This document shows, piece by piece, positions 43,132-56,040 of a DNA stretch of 64,000 bases. The stretch is from Paramacrobiotus metropolitanus (Eukaryota > Tardigrada > Eutardigrada > Parachela > Macrobiotidae): positions 186,001 through 250,000 of the forward strand of contig NW_026570254.1 in assembly GCF_019649055.1 (NCBI RefSeq). The letters run 5' to 3'. The stretch's first letter is position 1. Each line of letters begins with the position of its first letter. A model generated the notes under the pieces. That model had not been told where the DNA came from. It was given only the letters and a program-made list of their open reading frames with translations, and did no database searches. Both the position numbers and the translations under genes were made by a program.

Positions 43132-45757
43132 TGTGGCGGTTGGAAAGCTACGGAAACGGACAAAACTTGCACAAAGGCGCAGTCAAAAGAAGCCTATGGA
43201 ATAGTGACTGTGCCGAGCTGGAAAATGTTTTAAGATTGTGGTATGGAGTTTACGCCAGCTCCGCAACGAAACTTTTTCCACGATGTTAGTTGAGCTCTTG
43301 TGCGTGCAAATGTAAGCATTCCAAAAATAGCCATGTATATTTCGTTCCTGCGACGGACGCGACATCGTGTTTTCGCGGTGTTTTCTGCACTATGGAAAAA
43401 GTTCCAGCCCAGCTGTGGGAGCGATGCGTATATGAACCGTTTCTCGCAGTAGACAGCTCATGCAAATATCCTATAAATACAAAGTAATACGCCGCAGCGG
43501 TAAAGCTCGAAATTCATGAATTCAATCAAGTGTTCCACACATTTTTCAGTACTCTACCAATGTACGGTAGGCCTAGCGAGGTATAAGTATAAAATTGACC
43601 ATCGCTAGGCCAAATGCTGTACAATCCTCACAATGCACACTATGTGCTGTAACTTGTTGCAGTAACCTGCGTTGTTTTGTTTGTTTTGTCGTAAAAATGT
43701 CTTTAATGTTCGCAAGCCGAAATCAGCAATAAACCGAATCATACTTACCGTTAGGATTTCGAAAAATTGTGCCTCTATTGACCATTTTATGTGTGCTCGT
43801 ATAACCGTACATGTTATTACTGTGCAGCTGCTGTTATTACATTACGCTCACAATCAAATATTAATTGCTGGTTGGCAATTTAAGTTGGCATTTGGCATAC
43901 TTAGAGTCAGTACTTTCGATGTGGGGCTAATTGTTAGAAAAAAGATTGTTTTAAGTCCTTCATCATGCAGGTGTGACGTGTACAGTAACTAATGGACTTA
44001 AAAATGTAAGTGGTCACCAAAACGCACTCTACAGTGTAAAGAATAAATTAACATACTCATTCTAAATCGACGATAATTTCATTCTGTACTATATATGGAT
44101 CGCCGTTTAGCGCTTTCACAAATAATCGATTCTGACCAAAGGTCAGAAGAAAATATTATGTGACAACACCTTTACACGAGCGCAATGGTGATAGCAAACT
44201 CCTATAAAGTATGGTTAATTTAGCCGGTAATTAAATAATTACGTAAGCCGGTATCTGTAAAGTAGATGTATCAAGAATATAGTATATATATAAGCAGGTA
44301 TTATTTATGTGGAATGTGTGTCGAACTATAAGTTAAAATGTTTTATATTAAGCTAGTAGTATTATTTTCGGTATCACCTAGCGCGTGTTTTATTACCGTT
44401 TCATTTCATAAGCTTCGAATTGTTGCTTCCTTACGCTTATGACGCTGGACGATCCACAAATAACAAAATTGGATTACCGAAACAACAACAATCATATTAC
44501 ATAACTTAATGATGTAGTCCTTTATTAAATTAACTGTTGTTTGACTCGCTCTCCTACAATAACTCAACAAAACAGGCAGTGAGCTACGGTAGACCGATTT
44601 TTTTTTGCTGATACAACATAATATGATTGTGAAGGTTGTCCTGGCTACTGGGTCACAATGACCCAAACCGTCTTGAATTGTGTTCAAGCCACTCTGGCGT
44701 CGGGAATAACTTATTGACGTATAAAAACAAAACAACCATCGTGTACGTGTACGGACTGTGTCGCTGCGTCAATAACCAATCCGAATGCCTTAAAGCTTTA
44801 GAGGTTTCCGGTTGCGCATGAATACATATGCACCGTATATATATATGCCGTGTTGTAGCCATCGGTTTCTGGTCTAGATCGCTGCATCCAGAGTGATTAT
44901 AATTAGCCTGCCTTTGCAATTCTAAAGAGAATTAGCAGTGCGGCCCTTCAGTGTAACCTAAACGTTCTCAGGCTTGGGTGCGACAGTTGGATAGGCTAAC
45001 TAATCAAGTAATCCTGGCACTTTTTACCAGTCTGTTTCCGCCTCTTCACCAGGCGCACTAGCCGACTGCCCGCAGCAGTCGCCGCACAGCAGTACACACT
45101 TTCCGGTGTAGATTATGCTGAGTATATTCAGCACCCAGTATTTGCACGGCAAATGCGCCATATTTATCAGGCACACGCATATAGAACATACACTACTCTT
45201 GTATTCCGGGCATGCTCGAATTTCGAAGTGCACATTTGAGCGTTTTTTGCATTCTGTCGTATAAAGGAGTACACTACTTTACTTACACAGCCGATGTCTG
45301 TGCAGAATTCCTCACCCATGAATCGCTGTCGCTGAGCAAACTTACGGTCATAAACGATTAACGCCAGCCTACGGTTTTCGGTTCTCGCAGTACTTTGCTC
45401 TACATTATTTATCATCAGAGTTTCCGAGTTTTCTGAGACTCTTCATCCGGTTGCTTTTGTGCAAATATTCGTGCAAAACACGCTGTCAGATTTGTTAACC
45501 GCAGTGTTACTTATATCAAGGGCACTGGATAATTCTTAACCTTATAAAACATTGTTGCATGGATGACAAACCTGACATGGTCTATCGATATAATGTGACC
45601 TTGAAAGAGCAATAACTGAATGTGGTGAAAGTGGTCTTGCAAATCGATTTGACCTATTCTTGACCAGCCATAACACCGCATTTGCAGCAACTGTGTCATA
45701 TATATATACGGTGTTATATCCGTATGATCTTTTATCACTTCGATTGACACCGCTTCC
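43132..45757. other. Intergenic region between divergent EF-hand genes
   Basis: Upstream of both troponin C and the calmodulin-like gene. A perfect 10-bp stem, GGCCTAGCGA/TCGCTAGGCC, lies at about 43576-43615. A Cys-rich open frame at 45024-45233 (minus, CVCLINMAHLPCKYW and CVLLCGDCCG) is suggestive of a small membrane protein, but I could not find an upstream exon with a credible intron. Nothing else supported. Confidence 0.4.
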
Positions 45758-48134
45758 ATGCCTCCTAAATCCTCAACAACCTCCGCCGCGGATGGCAAAA
45801 AATCTTCGGTGGATACGAAAAAACCAACAACGATTGTCTATGCAGAAGTAAGTTTAACCCAAAAAATGTATTCGATTCACATACCTGTGTTCGTACCTCT
45901 GATATGCCAAATGTTTTGAGCGCAGCAGAATGGTATTCTAATGATGCTGCATCGTTATAATACGAGGATATATCTTGTAGCTGAGTGACATAAGTGGGAG
46001 TGCAAAAAAGTATGGGCTCACGGAAGATCAAATTCACGGTACGTTGCGCTGTCTAATGACTACATGAAGGTGGTTGATGAGATAGACGTGTACCGCCTTA
46101 ATCAGCAGTTTTCCTTCGTCTCCACAGAGTTTCATGAGGTGAGTCCCGGATGAGAGGTACCTAGACTAATTGAGTCACTCGCGCTTACAAGGTGCGTCGC
46201 GGTATGATTTCCTTTACAAATAGTGATTTTCCTTGTCACGTAGTCTTAGACTCTCAGCATCCCTAACCACACTGGCACCGTATATAAAACAGATTGGAGT
46301 CACTGGACTATTTTGATCAGTGTGTGAAAATCATAGTGCAGTTGGTTATAGAAACGTTGTTCATGGTTGCTTTTTCTCGTATATATACCGGTGACACAGA
46401 AATCCTATGTAGTTCTTTTAATCCTGAACCTTTAATCCTTCCAGTATCAGTGACCCGAAGTATTGTTAAAGTGATCTTTTCTGTAATATTAGGCTTTCAC
46501 CTTATTCGACAAGGACGGTGACGGTAAGTCGTCTTTAGATCGCACATCTTGTACAAGTATTCATTGTATGTATTGCACATAAATAAATTTTATTATATAT
46601 TTACTTAAGAAACTGCAGTGTTGGCACTGTGGTACAATGTACACCTGCAAACATGCCGATTAGAGCCAGCGCGCTAATAATAATCGCGAAAAACGCTTGG
46701 CTGACATTGTGAGTGATCCAATTGTTAAATCTGCTGGTGCCGCACCATAGGTTTCCCTCCAGATCCATAATCAGTAATAATTATATGACAGGAAAGTGGA
46801 CTGCGTTTTAAATGTTGTACAATAAATTTTAGTAGTTCCAATTCAAAGTTTTCCCGTTATGAGTTAGTATTTTTTTTAGCCGACCGTTTAGAATTGAATT
46901 CAAATTTCAAACCAATACAGTTGTATTTATTAAAATAAAATGCTAAATTTTTCTGTCTGACTTACACTTTTACGATAAATGGCAGCATATTGCGAATGCG
47001 ATGGTAATAGCTACGGGTAGTAATAATTGCAGTTGCATAAAAAGTTATGTCGTGATTGCCTCCCCGGTGTAAATGTTATAACACTGTCTCACAGTTTCAA
47101 TAATTTTACAATTCAAGTGGCGCACTACTGTCGACGCTTTCATAATTGCTTATTTCCAACAGGGATGATAACCAGTGCCGAACTGGGAATTGTAATTCGT
47201 GCCCTTGGCCAGCGTCCGACTGAATCACAGTTGAGAGAGATGGTGCGGGAGGTTGATGATAATGGAAACGGCACAATCGAATTTAACGAGTTTTTACGGA
47301 TGATGTCCCGCAAGATGAAGGAAACAGATCCTGATCAGGAGTTGCGAGAAGTGCGTCAAACATGGCTACACGTACCTGCTGTAACGCAGTACATTAAATT
47401 TTGTGCTCGTACATATGACACATAGGCTGTGACAAAGCGCATCACAAACAAGAGTTTCATTATTTAACTCGATAAATTAGTTTCTTTGATAGGTAATTGA
47501 TTCGTGGATAAAGCTGCAGGGATATAACATTTTTTGACTGTGTAACATATATATATAGCTGGAAACTCTCTTATTACAGTTATTTTTATGTGAACTGGAA
47601 TCGTGTGTTGTAGGCCTTCCGAGTATTCGATAGAAATAACGATGGCTTTATTAGCGTCGGCGAACTAAGGCATGTTATGATAAACCTCGGGGAAAAATTA
47701 TCCGACGATGAGTACGAGGAAATGATCCGAGAAGCCGATTTAGATAAGGATGGGCTTGTCAATTTCCAGGGTAAGGTCAACACCTCTTATGTATTTCATT
47801 TTCTCCGTTTCTGGTTGACGTGTGTCACTTTGTGCCCCATTACTTACTATGCACTGTGTGCAGTAGTGTAACTAGCTAATTGTTATGGGAATAACAGTAC
47901 GTACTTTACTAGAGCATACCGTTAGGTTAACAAGGATCGAAAACTAATTATTCAAAACAATTATACTGCAGAAATTGAGTAACTTTTCGCTGAATAAAAA
48001 CTAAACATACTGTATTTATGCAGTCATAAATAAGCTCGATAAATAAATGTGCAGCATAAAGAATATATAAAGATAGCGCATAACAGCCATCTGGTATTTC
48101 TTTAGAGTTTGTGGCTATTTTGACCTCGAAATAA
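45758..48134 (+). CDS. Calmodulin-like protein with N-terminal extension
   Basis: Calcium-binding sensor of the calmodulin family. Seven exons: 45758-45847, 45981-46038, 46128-46138, 46493-46523, 47163-47350, 47614-47770, 48106-48134; 187 aa against 149 in calmodulin. About 40 residues of Ser/Thr/Lys-rich sequence ([20 protein letters not shown]) precede the first EF-hand. All four loops are canonical: [48 protein letters not shown]. The central linker [18 protein letters not shown] is close to calmodulin, and the end is EFVAILTSK. The extension and divergence argue against it being calmodulin itself. Exon 3 is an 11-nt microexon (FHE plus two bases) that is needed to keep frame. Partners unknown. 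Confidence 0.9.
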
Positions 48135-49652
48135 CACACTGGCGGCTCTTCCACCTTCTTCGTCGGCAGCAGGAATTTCGAGATTTGCGGATGTCACATC
48201 ACGATACCGGTGTATAAACAAGGCGTCCGGCAAAATAAAAAGTTAGCAGCATTATTCTCTGTTTTTTAAATACTCATCTTTTGGCTTTATTATAAGCGCA
48301 ATACTTGATCATGACAAAATCTTTTTTCCGGAAATCATGAGCCAATGTTCCTTGCCCTTATCGTCATTGTATTCAAAATGCGGTAAATTTTCTAATTTGC
48401 ACAAATGCACACTTAGACTGACATGTGAAGTGATAAAATGAATAAACATCAGAATAATCCGTGGAAAACTTGTACCATGTCAAAATTCTTCCGGTGTACT
48501 GCATTACATGTATATTATCTTGACGCAATCCCAACAAACGTTCATTCGAATAACCAGTGCCATGAAACAAAATGAAGAGTTGCTTTTAAATCCTCATTGT
48601 AAACGTAAACTGATCCTAGCAAATAGTAGACGATTGTTTGCGATAGTTTTGGCGTGATGAACAGCCGTATCAAACGATCGTGGTGATTTTTCAACAGAAC
48701 TAGAGCTCGTTACCTACTTCGTCGATAAAATGTGCTAACTGTTAAAATGTCGACTTTCTTGTTTGTAATCAGGGATGGTAAATAGAGATGTGAGAACTGA
48801 GCTACTAACTTTTCGAGCGTGCCCGAACAAACGACTACAATTTCAAGAATTTCACGCTCTGTAAAAGCCAAGTATTTGTTACATTATAAACCGTAACAGT
48901 CGGCAGATTTAGCAACACTACTGTACATATTTTCCAATTAATGTAATTGCAAAACAAGAAAGTTCCTTTCTAACGGCGAGCTGTTTCTTTCCAGCTAACA
49001 AACTTTGTCTATTCATGTACATATGTAATAAATATCCTTCGTTTGTCGGTCTTGCGTCAAAACATCATACATCAAAACCAACCAACATCAGCGAATATGC
49101 AAATCCGTATAAACACAGTAAGTATTGACTGCAAAGCAGTGTGAAAATCGTCAGACCCACTTCACGCAAACTATTGTTAATTTAAAATACACTTAATTAA
49201 TAAGAGTTCTAAATTATAAAAGGCAAGGCAGACTCACAAGGCCCCCACAATTTTGATTAGTCTGATAGTCAGAATTGTAGTAATTACCGACACCACGCCC
49301 TTGCATCTGCTACGAAATTCTCCATCACATGCAGCATTAAACACAAGGGTTGTGTTGACAAATATTCATTAGCTACTGCTGATTAAAACAGGCGGGATTT
49401 AGAACCGTTACCTTGTCTTCTAATTGCATGCTAGTGGTAAGCATGCGCTTCACACATCTGCTAGTCAACACATATAAATTATCATGATAATGCGCAAGAC
49501 TGTCAGTACGGTAAGCTAATTAGCTGTTACAGCTACGATTTAAATTTAATGTTTTTTGCAACTTTAATTTTGTGATCATTGGTTAGTCATCCTCCATTCA
49601 GCAGAGCACTGTAGTGTTTGCCCGTCTGCACACGAGTTCTGGATTCAAAAAA
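48135..49652. other. Intergenic region between calmodulin-like and secreted-protein genes
   Basis: AT-rich spacer with no open frame above about 70 codons, no recognisable RNA gene and no terminal repeats. The right end must contain the promoter and 5'UTR of the secreted-protein gene. Confidence 0.4.
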
Positions 49653-51244
49653 ATGGTAAGTGGCATTTCCTTAACTTGTACGGAGAATTACGTATTACCT
49701 ATTTTATTATCGCACAAGGCAGAAAAATACCGCGCCGTTTTAGTTGCATCTTTGCACATTAAGCATGCCGAAATTCAACAGATTGCGACGATTTTGCTTC
49801 TACTGGAGCTTAAAATTTGTTTGCTTGTATACCGAAAAATTGCTAACCAAAATCCGTTGCGGAATGCGCTTACCAAAAGGTCGAAAAAAATATAATCTTC
49901 GCAATGAGAACTATTGCCACGTACCATTTAACTTTCAATATTGTCAGTTCTTACACTTTTGTATATTAATCGATTCACTTGTGTGATAAACTGTAAGTTT
50001 TGTTGATAATAAGTTGATTTAAGGGCTAGAACGTTTTGTTTAATGGAAAAAATGTTGTCTTGAATGCTTCCTTGAAGTCTTGGATTACACACTACTTTGA
50101 TAACATGAATGCAGTACGCCTAAAATTCAACCAAGAAACGTTTGATGATGCAAAGGTCACCGCGGTTGATAGGTTTACTCACCATTTGAAATTTAAAAAA
50201 TATTGTTTTAAGAAATTCGTAGACGACTTTTGGTTATAGTACTTGCGCCTGGGACTTCTGTTTGCCATTTTTTCCATTGCCGCTTGCGCTCCCCCAGAAA
50301 GTACGGTCAAGTTAAGCGTGCCAGATGAAAGCAAAAAAGACACTGGAAACGTAAGAAATTTATGCCTGATGTGGTTTAGGACTTTTATAACAATAGTTGC
50401 AAATTAATGTGGTTAAAGACATAAAGATAAGTTTACAGAAAGAAAGCTGATAACCAAGTTAAACACATAAAAATAACACTCTAAACAGCATAAACTTTAG
50501 GACACTTCTGCGCCCAAAAAAATTAGGATATCTATGTAGCTAATGCTATGCGCTCCAAAATTTTGAAACGTTATGCTTGTAACATTTTGTTTATAATTCC
50601 GGCCGCAGACATTCAGTGCGGTATTGTTTTCAAATTTTAAGTAATTTTTCGTAGATTTCGTAAATTATAATTATTTGTTGTACCGGGGTTTGCATAGTTA
50701 TTTATTTTTTCTGCACGCTTGGTATTTGTACATATGTGATTTTTGCGAGTAAAAGTTTATCTGCGTATCTATATGACATATTATGCAATCGTCTTGAATT
50801 AATAACTTGAATATCGCAAGGTTTTCACCAGTCTGTGGCAGTAGATGACCTATAAAGTGTCATCTTAATTCGCAATTAATTTATTAGGAAAAGCCTGTGA
50901 CCTTTCACGCAGCCACTGCCAATGAACAAATCGGGATCGATGCGCCTTATATCTTTATCCATCCGAACAACCAGACACGTCCAGGAAACTTTACTTTTGG
51001 GAAAGATCTGATGACGTCAATTCTACAAGCTTTGCTACCGGTTAATTCTACTGCCATTCCTTCGTTAGAGAACAGGGCCAAATCATCCCAAGAACTGGCG
51101 CCCGATATGTTGTTAAACAACTTACTTACAGCAATGATTCCGGTTCTTGCGGCTGCCAGTAAGAACGATATCGAAATCGCATCCCATCAAGTGCAAAAGA
51201 CATTAACGGATTTTTCGAAGTCAAACAAGGCAGGAAACCCGTAG
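49653..51244 (+). CDS. Small secreted protein of unknown function
   Basis: I do not recognise the family. Three exons: 49653-49655, 50240-50350, 50888-51244; 156 aa. Exon 1 contributes only the ATG, directly followed by a strong donor (ATG/GTAAGT); exon 2 begins YLRLGLLFAIFSIAACAPP, an evident signal peptide with cleavage expected after the Ala-Cys-Ala. The mature part is acidic then mixed, with a sequon-bearing stretch (PNNQTRPGNFTFGKD), a second (NST), and a Leu/Ala-rich C-terminal half (LLNNLLTAMIPVLAAASK) that may be helical. The mature chain has no Cys, so no disulfide-rich fold. Splice sites and phases agree; expression is not shown. Confidence 0.65.
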
Positions 51245-51699
51245 TTGTAAAGTTTACTATTGGATTTTTGCTTTTGAAAGCTGGTTTTTTGTAGTACTAT
51301 AATTATGCGTAATTAAACTTTACGCGCCGTGCAGTTGTTTGTTCGCGATTAGTTTCTCATTTGGCAAATGATTAGCTCACCGGTCAGTTTCCAACTTTAA
51401 TAGCTTTTTACATGTATGAATAAACAGAGAAACAACCTCATTCCAATCATTCCAATCTTGTCTTTTTCGTTTCTCACTTTTATCTTGATGAGCTTGTTAT
51501 TGTAACAAAAAACGTTAATGAAAAATAGCAACAAAAATAGTTACACAATTATGGCACTTAATTAAGGTCAACTGGAGTATATCAATGGTGTCTTCAGCAA
51601 CTGTTGCTTATGCGAGGTTTTGCTTAATCAGGTAACGTACTTACTGGTTAGGAGCTAAACTGCTAAAGTCATGTAATACTGCGTTTTCTGTTGAACGTA
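51245..51699. other. Convergent 3' spacer
   Basis: 455 bases between the secreted-protein stop and the stop of the Spätzle-like gene on the other strand. It contains only 3'UTR-like AT-rich sequence, including an AATAAA at about 51419. Confidence 0.5.
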
Positions 51700-53941
51700 C
51701 TACCTCCGCCGTCCACTTAAGCCGGCACCGGAGGAGGATGGTATATTGGCAAAGCCGGCACCATCAACGTTCTTCATGGAGTTGGCCACGTCGGGATTGT
51801 TGGAAATGAAGTCAGGGATGCCGGGCACACCGAACATTCCGCCTCCGCCGTTCTTTTTCGGGGGTGACATTTGACAGTCACACGCTGTTGGTATGCGGAA
51901 CATTTCATACGATGGTCCGGTGAATTTGTTGCACGGATCAAACACCAGTAGTCTCACGTAGCTGTAGCGCTGTTTACAGTTGGTCTCATAACATCCGGGC
52001 ACGTGTCGACACGGTGTATTGGGTCGGCTAAAATCAAGCTGGGTGTGAAACAGCGCGCAGTCATTGATCATAAAGCGGCGGCAGCAACAGTGGCATAAAT
52101 AATTCAACTTTAATGACTATCATGGAGTTCTCGTTCGTAATGCATGAACAGCCGAAAGAGATCCTAGTCCTACTTTACTGCACAAAAGTCTTAGATGCGA
52201 AGCTCCAGCTACCGAATGACAAATTGCAAAAAATTTATATTATAGTCGCTCCGCGTGTTATACACTGATGTGAAAATTCTATCACTTCTGTTGAGCTTCA
52301 AAAAGGCACTCACGAGTCACGGTAACGGATTTCGAAAATATTTCGGACGAAATAATATAACTTAAGCTAACTACAGATAAGGTTGCTTTTACGAAGTTCC
52401 AGTACTCTCATAATTAGTACTGTGATGACGTAAGCCCGTATTAAGTACATAGGTGACCGTCATAGTTCTGAGAAATTTAAGGTTACTTACAGGCATCGTT
52501 CAACGCGGACCGTTTGGGTCACATCCGGTAGCTGGAGCACAGCTCGCCACTGTAAACAAGTTTTTATGATTCATTTATGCAAATTTAGAATTATCAACAC
52601 CTGCTTAAAAACTTTTCTTTCTGTTCTTGCATTTGTCTGAAGACACAGTGCGCTAACCACGTCTTTCAAAAAACTGTAAATGCTATGCTTAGTCATGTAC
52701 AAATTACCAGGGCAAAATAACAACTACTTAAAAATTTACAGCAATAGAACTGTACCGCTTCTAATCAGACGATAGCGGTATTGGGTATTACGCATGCACT
52801 CAGTCACTACTTGAACACAATTAAAATTTCATGAGTAATTTTCAGTCGCTCGCATGCATATAGCCATATACGGCATACCTGATCTTTGATAGTCTTAGCA
52901 TATCCGGGTCGGACCAGTTCAATGTCAGATTCGCATATAGAGTCCTTGTCTTCCCCAATAGGTCCATCATAAACATCCCACACATCCACTTCCGTCACAG
53001 AAAGACCTTTGAATGTCGAACCGTAGTTTTCCGATATGTAATTCGCGCTGTCCCTGTATTGAACACTGCTCTTTCAAATTTACTTATAATGATAAGTACA
53101 TGCATGCACACTTATAGATATTTCTACTGAGAGTTCGGTACTTCAGTACTGGCAGTGCTTTATTCAATATAAATATATATTTTAATAACGTAGTGATATT
53201 ATAGCTGTAATGTCAATTTCCAGCCAGTACGAGGTACTGTTCTACAATAATATCGATCGTATTTTTCAGTGCAAATTGTTCCGGCATACGTACGCTGGGT
53301 AATTATCGTTGTGGTGACACATAAAAGGGCTTAATTTTGATCGCTTGCACATTGGTCCAGTGTTGCGGTCGTAATTGCATTCCAGCTCGGTGCGTCCAGC
53401 AATCTGCGGCTTATTTTCCGATCCAGCTGCTGATTGCGCGTAGGCGTAATTGTCGTCCTTAGTTGATTGCGGGTATAATCCTGCGTTGTATCCAGCGGAA
53501 CCGCCCATTCCACCGCCGGGAACTGGACCATACATTCCAGGATAACCGAATCCACCGAATCCTTGACTCGTAACGAATAATACATAACACGAAAGGAATG
53601 CGTAGACAGATGAGAACTGAAAAGTATAATCGGGTATTGCAATTAAAATAGCTAATTACGCTTTGTCCAAGAAATTATATTGGAGGACAACTTCTACAGA
53701 AGAACTATTACTCAAAGGCAGTCGCCGTTGACTGGAGTTGGGCACCAAACCAAAGATGCTCCAGTATCTTTGCGCCAAAGATTACAAGTTACAACTGTTC
53801 CAAGTGGTTATGAAAATGAAACTCAAATTTAGTATCAATTTTATCGCAAGGCTGAAATTTGTAATCAAAATATTATTCTAACAACGCAGTACCACAGTGA
53901 TTCGATGCGCTTACCATATAACGAATTCCGCATATGTCCAT
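51700..53941 (-). CDS. Spätzle-like cystine-knot ligand (copy A)
   Basis: Secreted cytokine precursor related to Spätzle, the ligand of Toll receptors in insects. Five exons: 53941-53915, 53616-53294, 53053-52879, 52549-52491, 52027-51700; 303 aa, all phases close. Exon 1 (MDICGIRYM) plus the start of exon 2 (VYAFLSCYVLFVTSQ) form the signal sequence. A Gly/Tyr-rich pro-region (GFGGFGYPGMYGPVPGGG) follows, then a Cys motif ending MCHHNDNYPA. The cystine-knot core spans DSICESD, WRAVLQLPDVTQTVRVERC, GCYETNCKQRYSYVRLLVFD and MFRIPTACDC, the Spätzle pattern of Q-x-Y-x-x-x-x-L-L and a final C-x-C. A Gly/Ser-rich tail of about 55 residues ends GRRR. No obvious furin site precedes the knot. Head-to-head with a paralog at 56041. 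Confidence 0.85.
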
Positions 53942-56040
53942 AGTGTGAAATTACAGCGGTTGTATTCTGGAAAAAATACACTACTGTTTAGGCTCACATG
54001 TAACCAGATGTGACGTCTTCCACCGATTTTCCCATAAAACGCTAATTTACTGCGCTAATTTTTCGCCGTTTGTAAAACTTTAGTAAGCCTTACGAATCCT
54101 TTAGTTAAAGATGCTGCATGTATTGTACATTTAACTGAAAAGTGCCTGGGGGTCACGCAGTTATCGTAGTGTCCAATACGACGTATTTGATGCAGATCTA
54201 TCATGCGCTTTATGAGAGGTGCCCACAAAAAGTGATATTAGCCGTCCCACCCCTACCAGACATCTCACCTTTGATAATTCAACTTGTAAAGTTTTCAAGT
54301 TCTGAAATAATACGAACAAAAATGCTAAGACTGTCTTGGCAGAGAGAGTGAAAGTGTAATGTCCGGACTTAACCCCGCACTGCAAAAAAATAACCTCTAA
54401 AATATTAAAGTTACAAGAAGCAACCCCGGAAGCGCCATTCTGCAGGTCAAACCGCTTCTTTTGAGCAACAACAGCAGTTTCAATTATAGAAACACGTCTG
54501 GGTAATAAGTAAAAGGCAACACACGAGCAGTTGTTACTTAAAAAGTCATTATCACCTTTCCAAACGAAATAGTTTCCGCCGCGATCAGCAAAGGTAAATT
54601 AATAAAGAGCAAAAGTCACCGCAGTGTAATTAACAGCCCGCAAATCTTTGACTTTAATAGTAATAAGTCGGTGCTGCCGACAATAGACGTATAACAGAAT
54701 ACAGTTTTCAATGCAGAGCTTCGAAGACAATATTCAGGAGCCCATTAACCATGCTATCGAGCATACGTATGAACACAACATCGGGACTAAAGTAGTTGAC
54801 AAGTATACAACAATTTTAATAAATAAGGTATTATGCCACAAACCGAATGTTTCCACATGTAAGCGTGTTTGCAAATATCGGCGTCGAAGACTGTAAATTC
54901 AGAAGAAAAAAATTAATTAATACCGACGTTATCTTAAGATGAAATGAGGCAATGAGATGCAATGCATATGAGGTGTTAAGCCAACGCTTAATATTATAAT
55001 TATTTATTGTTAAAAACAGTATTTGACGAAGGTGTATCGCACTGGGAATATGGAACAGAAAATGGTACTGCACAAAATCGTTTCACATAAGTAATTTGAC
55101 TTGCCTTATTAACATACTGGAAAATTGTTGTATTCGAATACTAAATGGAGAACTTATCTGCCGTTTTAAATCAATGGAAAACCAAGTACAAAAATGAATA
55201 CTTCAAGAAGAAAAAATTATTGCGCCTGGACTATAAAACGAAAGTTGCAAACACGCAAGTTCACAAAGTTACAGTTGCGGTGTTTACATCTGCGAGCATC
55301 GGAACTCAACACACAATAATGTTGCAAAACGCTAAGGCTTCACTGTTCTGCACACCCGGAAAGCAGTTTGTTTTCTTAGGAAAAACTGTTGGTTTAGGTT
55401 TTGAACTGGACATCTTAATAATTTCATTAATAGAGGCGTGAAAGTTGTTTTCACGCTGATCGGATTTATTCGAGCGCTAGCATTTCAATCAACAGAGTCA
55501 TCGTTCAGACTCAATGACCTTAACCCAAACAGTTTTCTTGAGTAATACATGCTCACAATATAGAGATGCATTGTGCTAGCGTATAATATGACAAAGATTA
55601 TTACCATGAAGTATACACAATGATCATACGAATACTGCCGAAGGCTTCATACGTTCTCAACCGGACGAACACTAGCAGGTGACCGAAGAAGCGAGAATCT
55701 ACGCTTCCTCTTGCATCTTAAAGATCTTGTATATTTTTTTACTCGATCTCCGTAGTGTACAGTACGTTGAAGAAGTTTAATTCCGCGAGCTAGCTGTACG
55801 ATTACATTAGTGCGGGACAATGCGAGGGTCAACCAACCATCTACCCGATTTACTTCTTTCCGCTGATGCTTAAATTGTTTTCGTAATAAACACTTATTTA
55901 GCTTTTATCAAAGCAATTACGCTTGAGTGCTGCCGCCCCCGTATTTACTGTTATTGAGGCGCAGCCCCATTCTTATCAACACTGCTGGAGACCGGTATAA
56001 GACCCATTTTTCCCGACAACATTGTCTGGTCTGCGCCATA
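53942..56040. other. 2.1-kb region between head-to-head Spätzle-like paralogs
   Basis: Probable shared regulatory region. Two open frames on the plus strand (54711-54896 and 55145-55441, the latter 98 codons starting MENLSAVLNQWK) lack a signal peptide, domain or splice context. The rest is unfeatured AT-rich DNA. Confidence 0.4.

Noticed and set aside
45024-45415. Small Cys-rich two-exon gene on the minus strand
   Set aside because: The last exon looks coding, but joining it to the upstream frame needs an intron of only about 29-33 bases or a weak acceptor; kept only as a note.
50036-50239. 67-codon frame inside intron 1 of the secreted-protein gene
   Set aside because: It ends exactly at the acceptor TTATAG of exon 2 and has no signal or homology.
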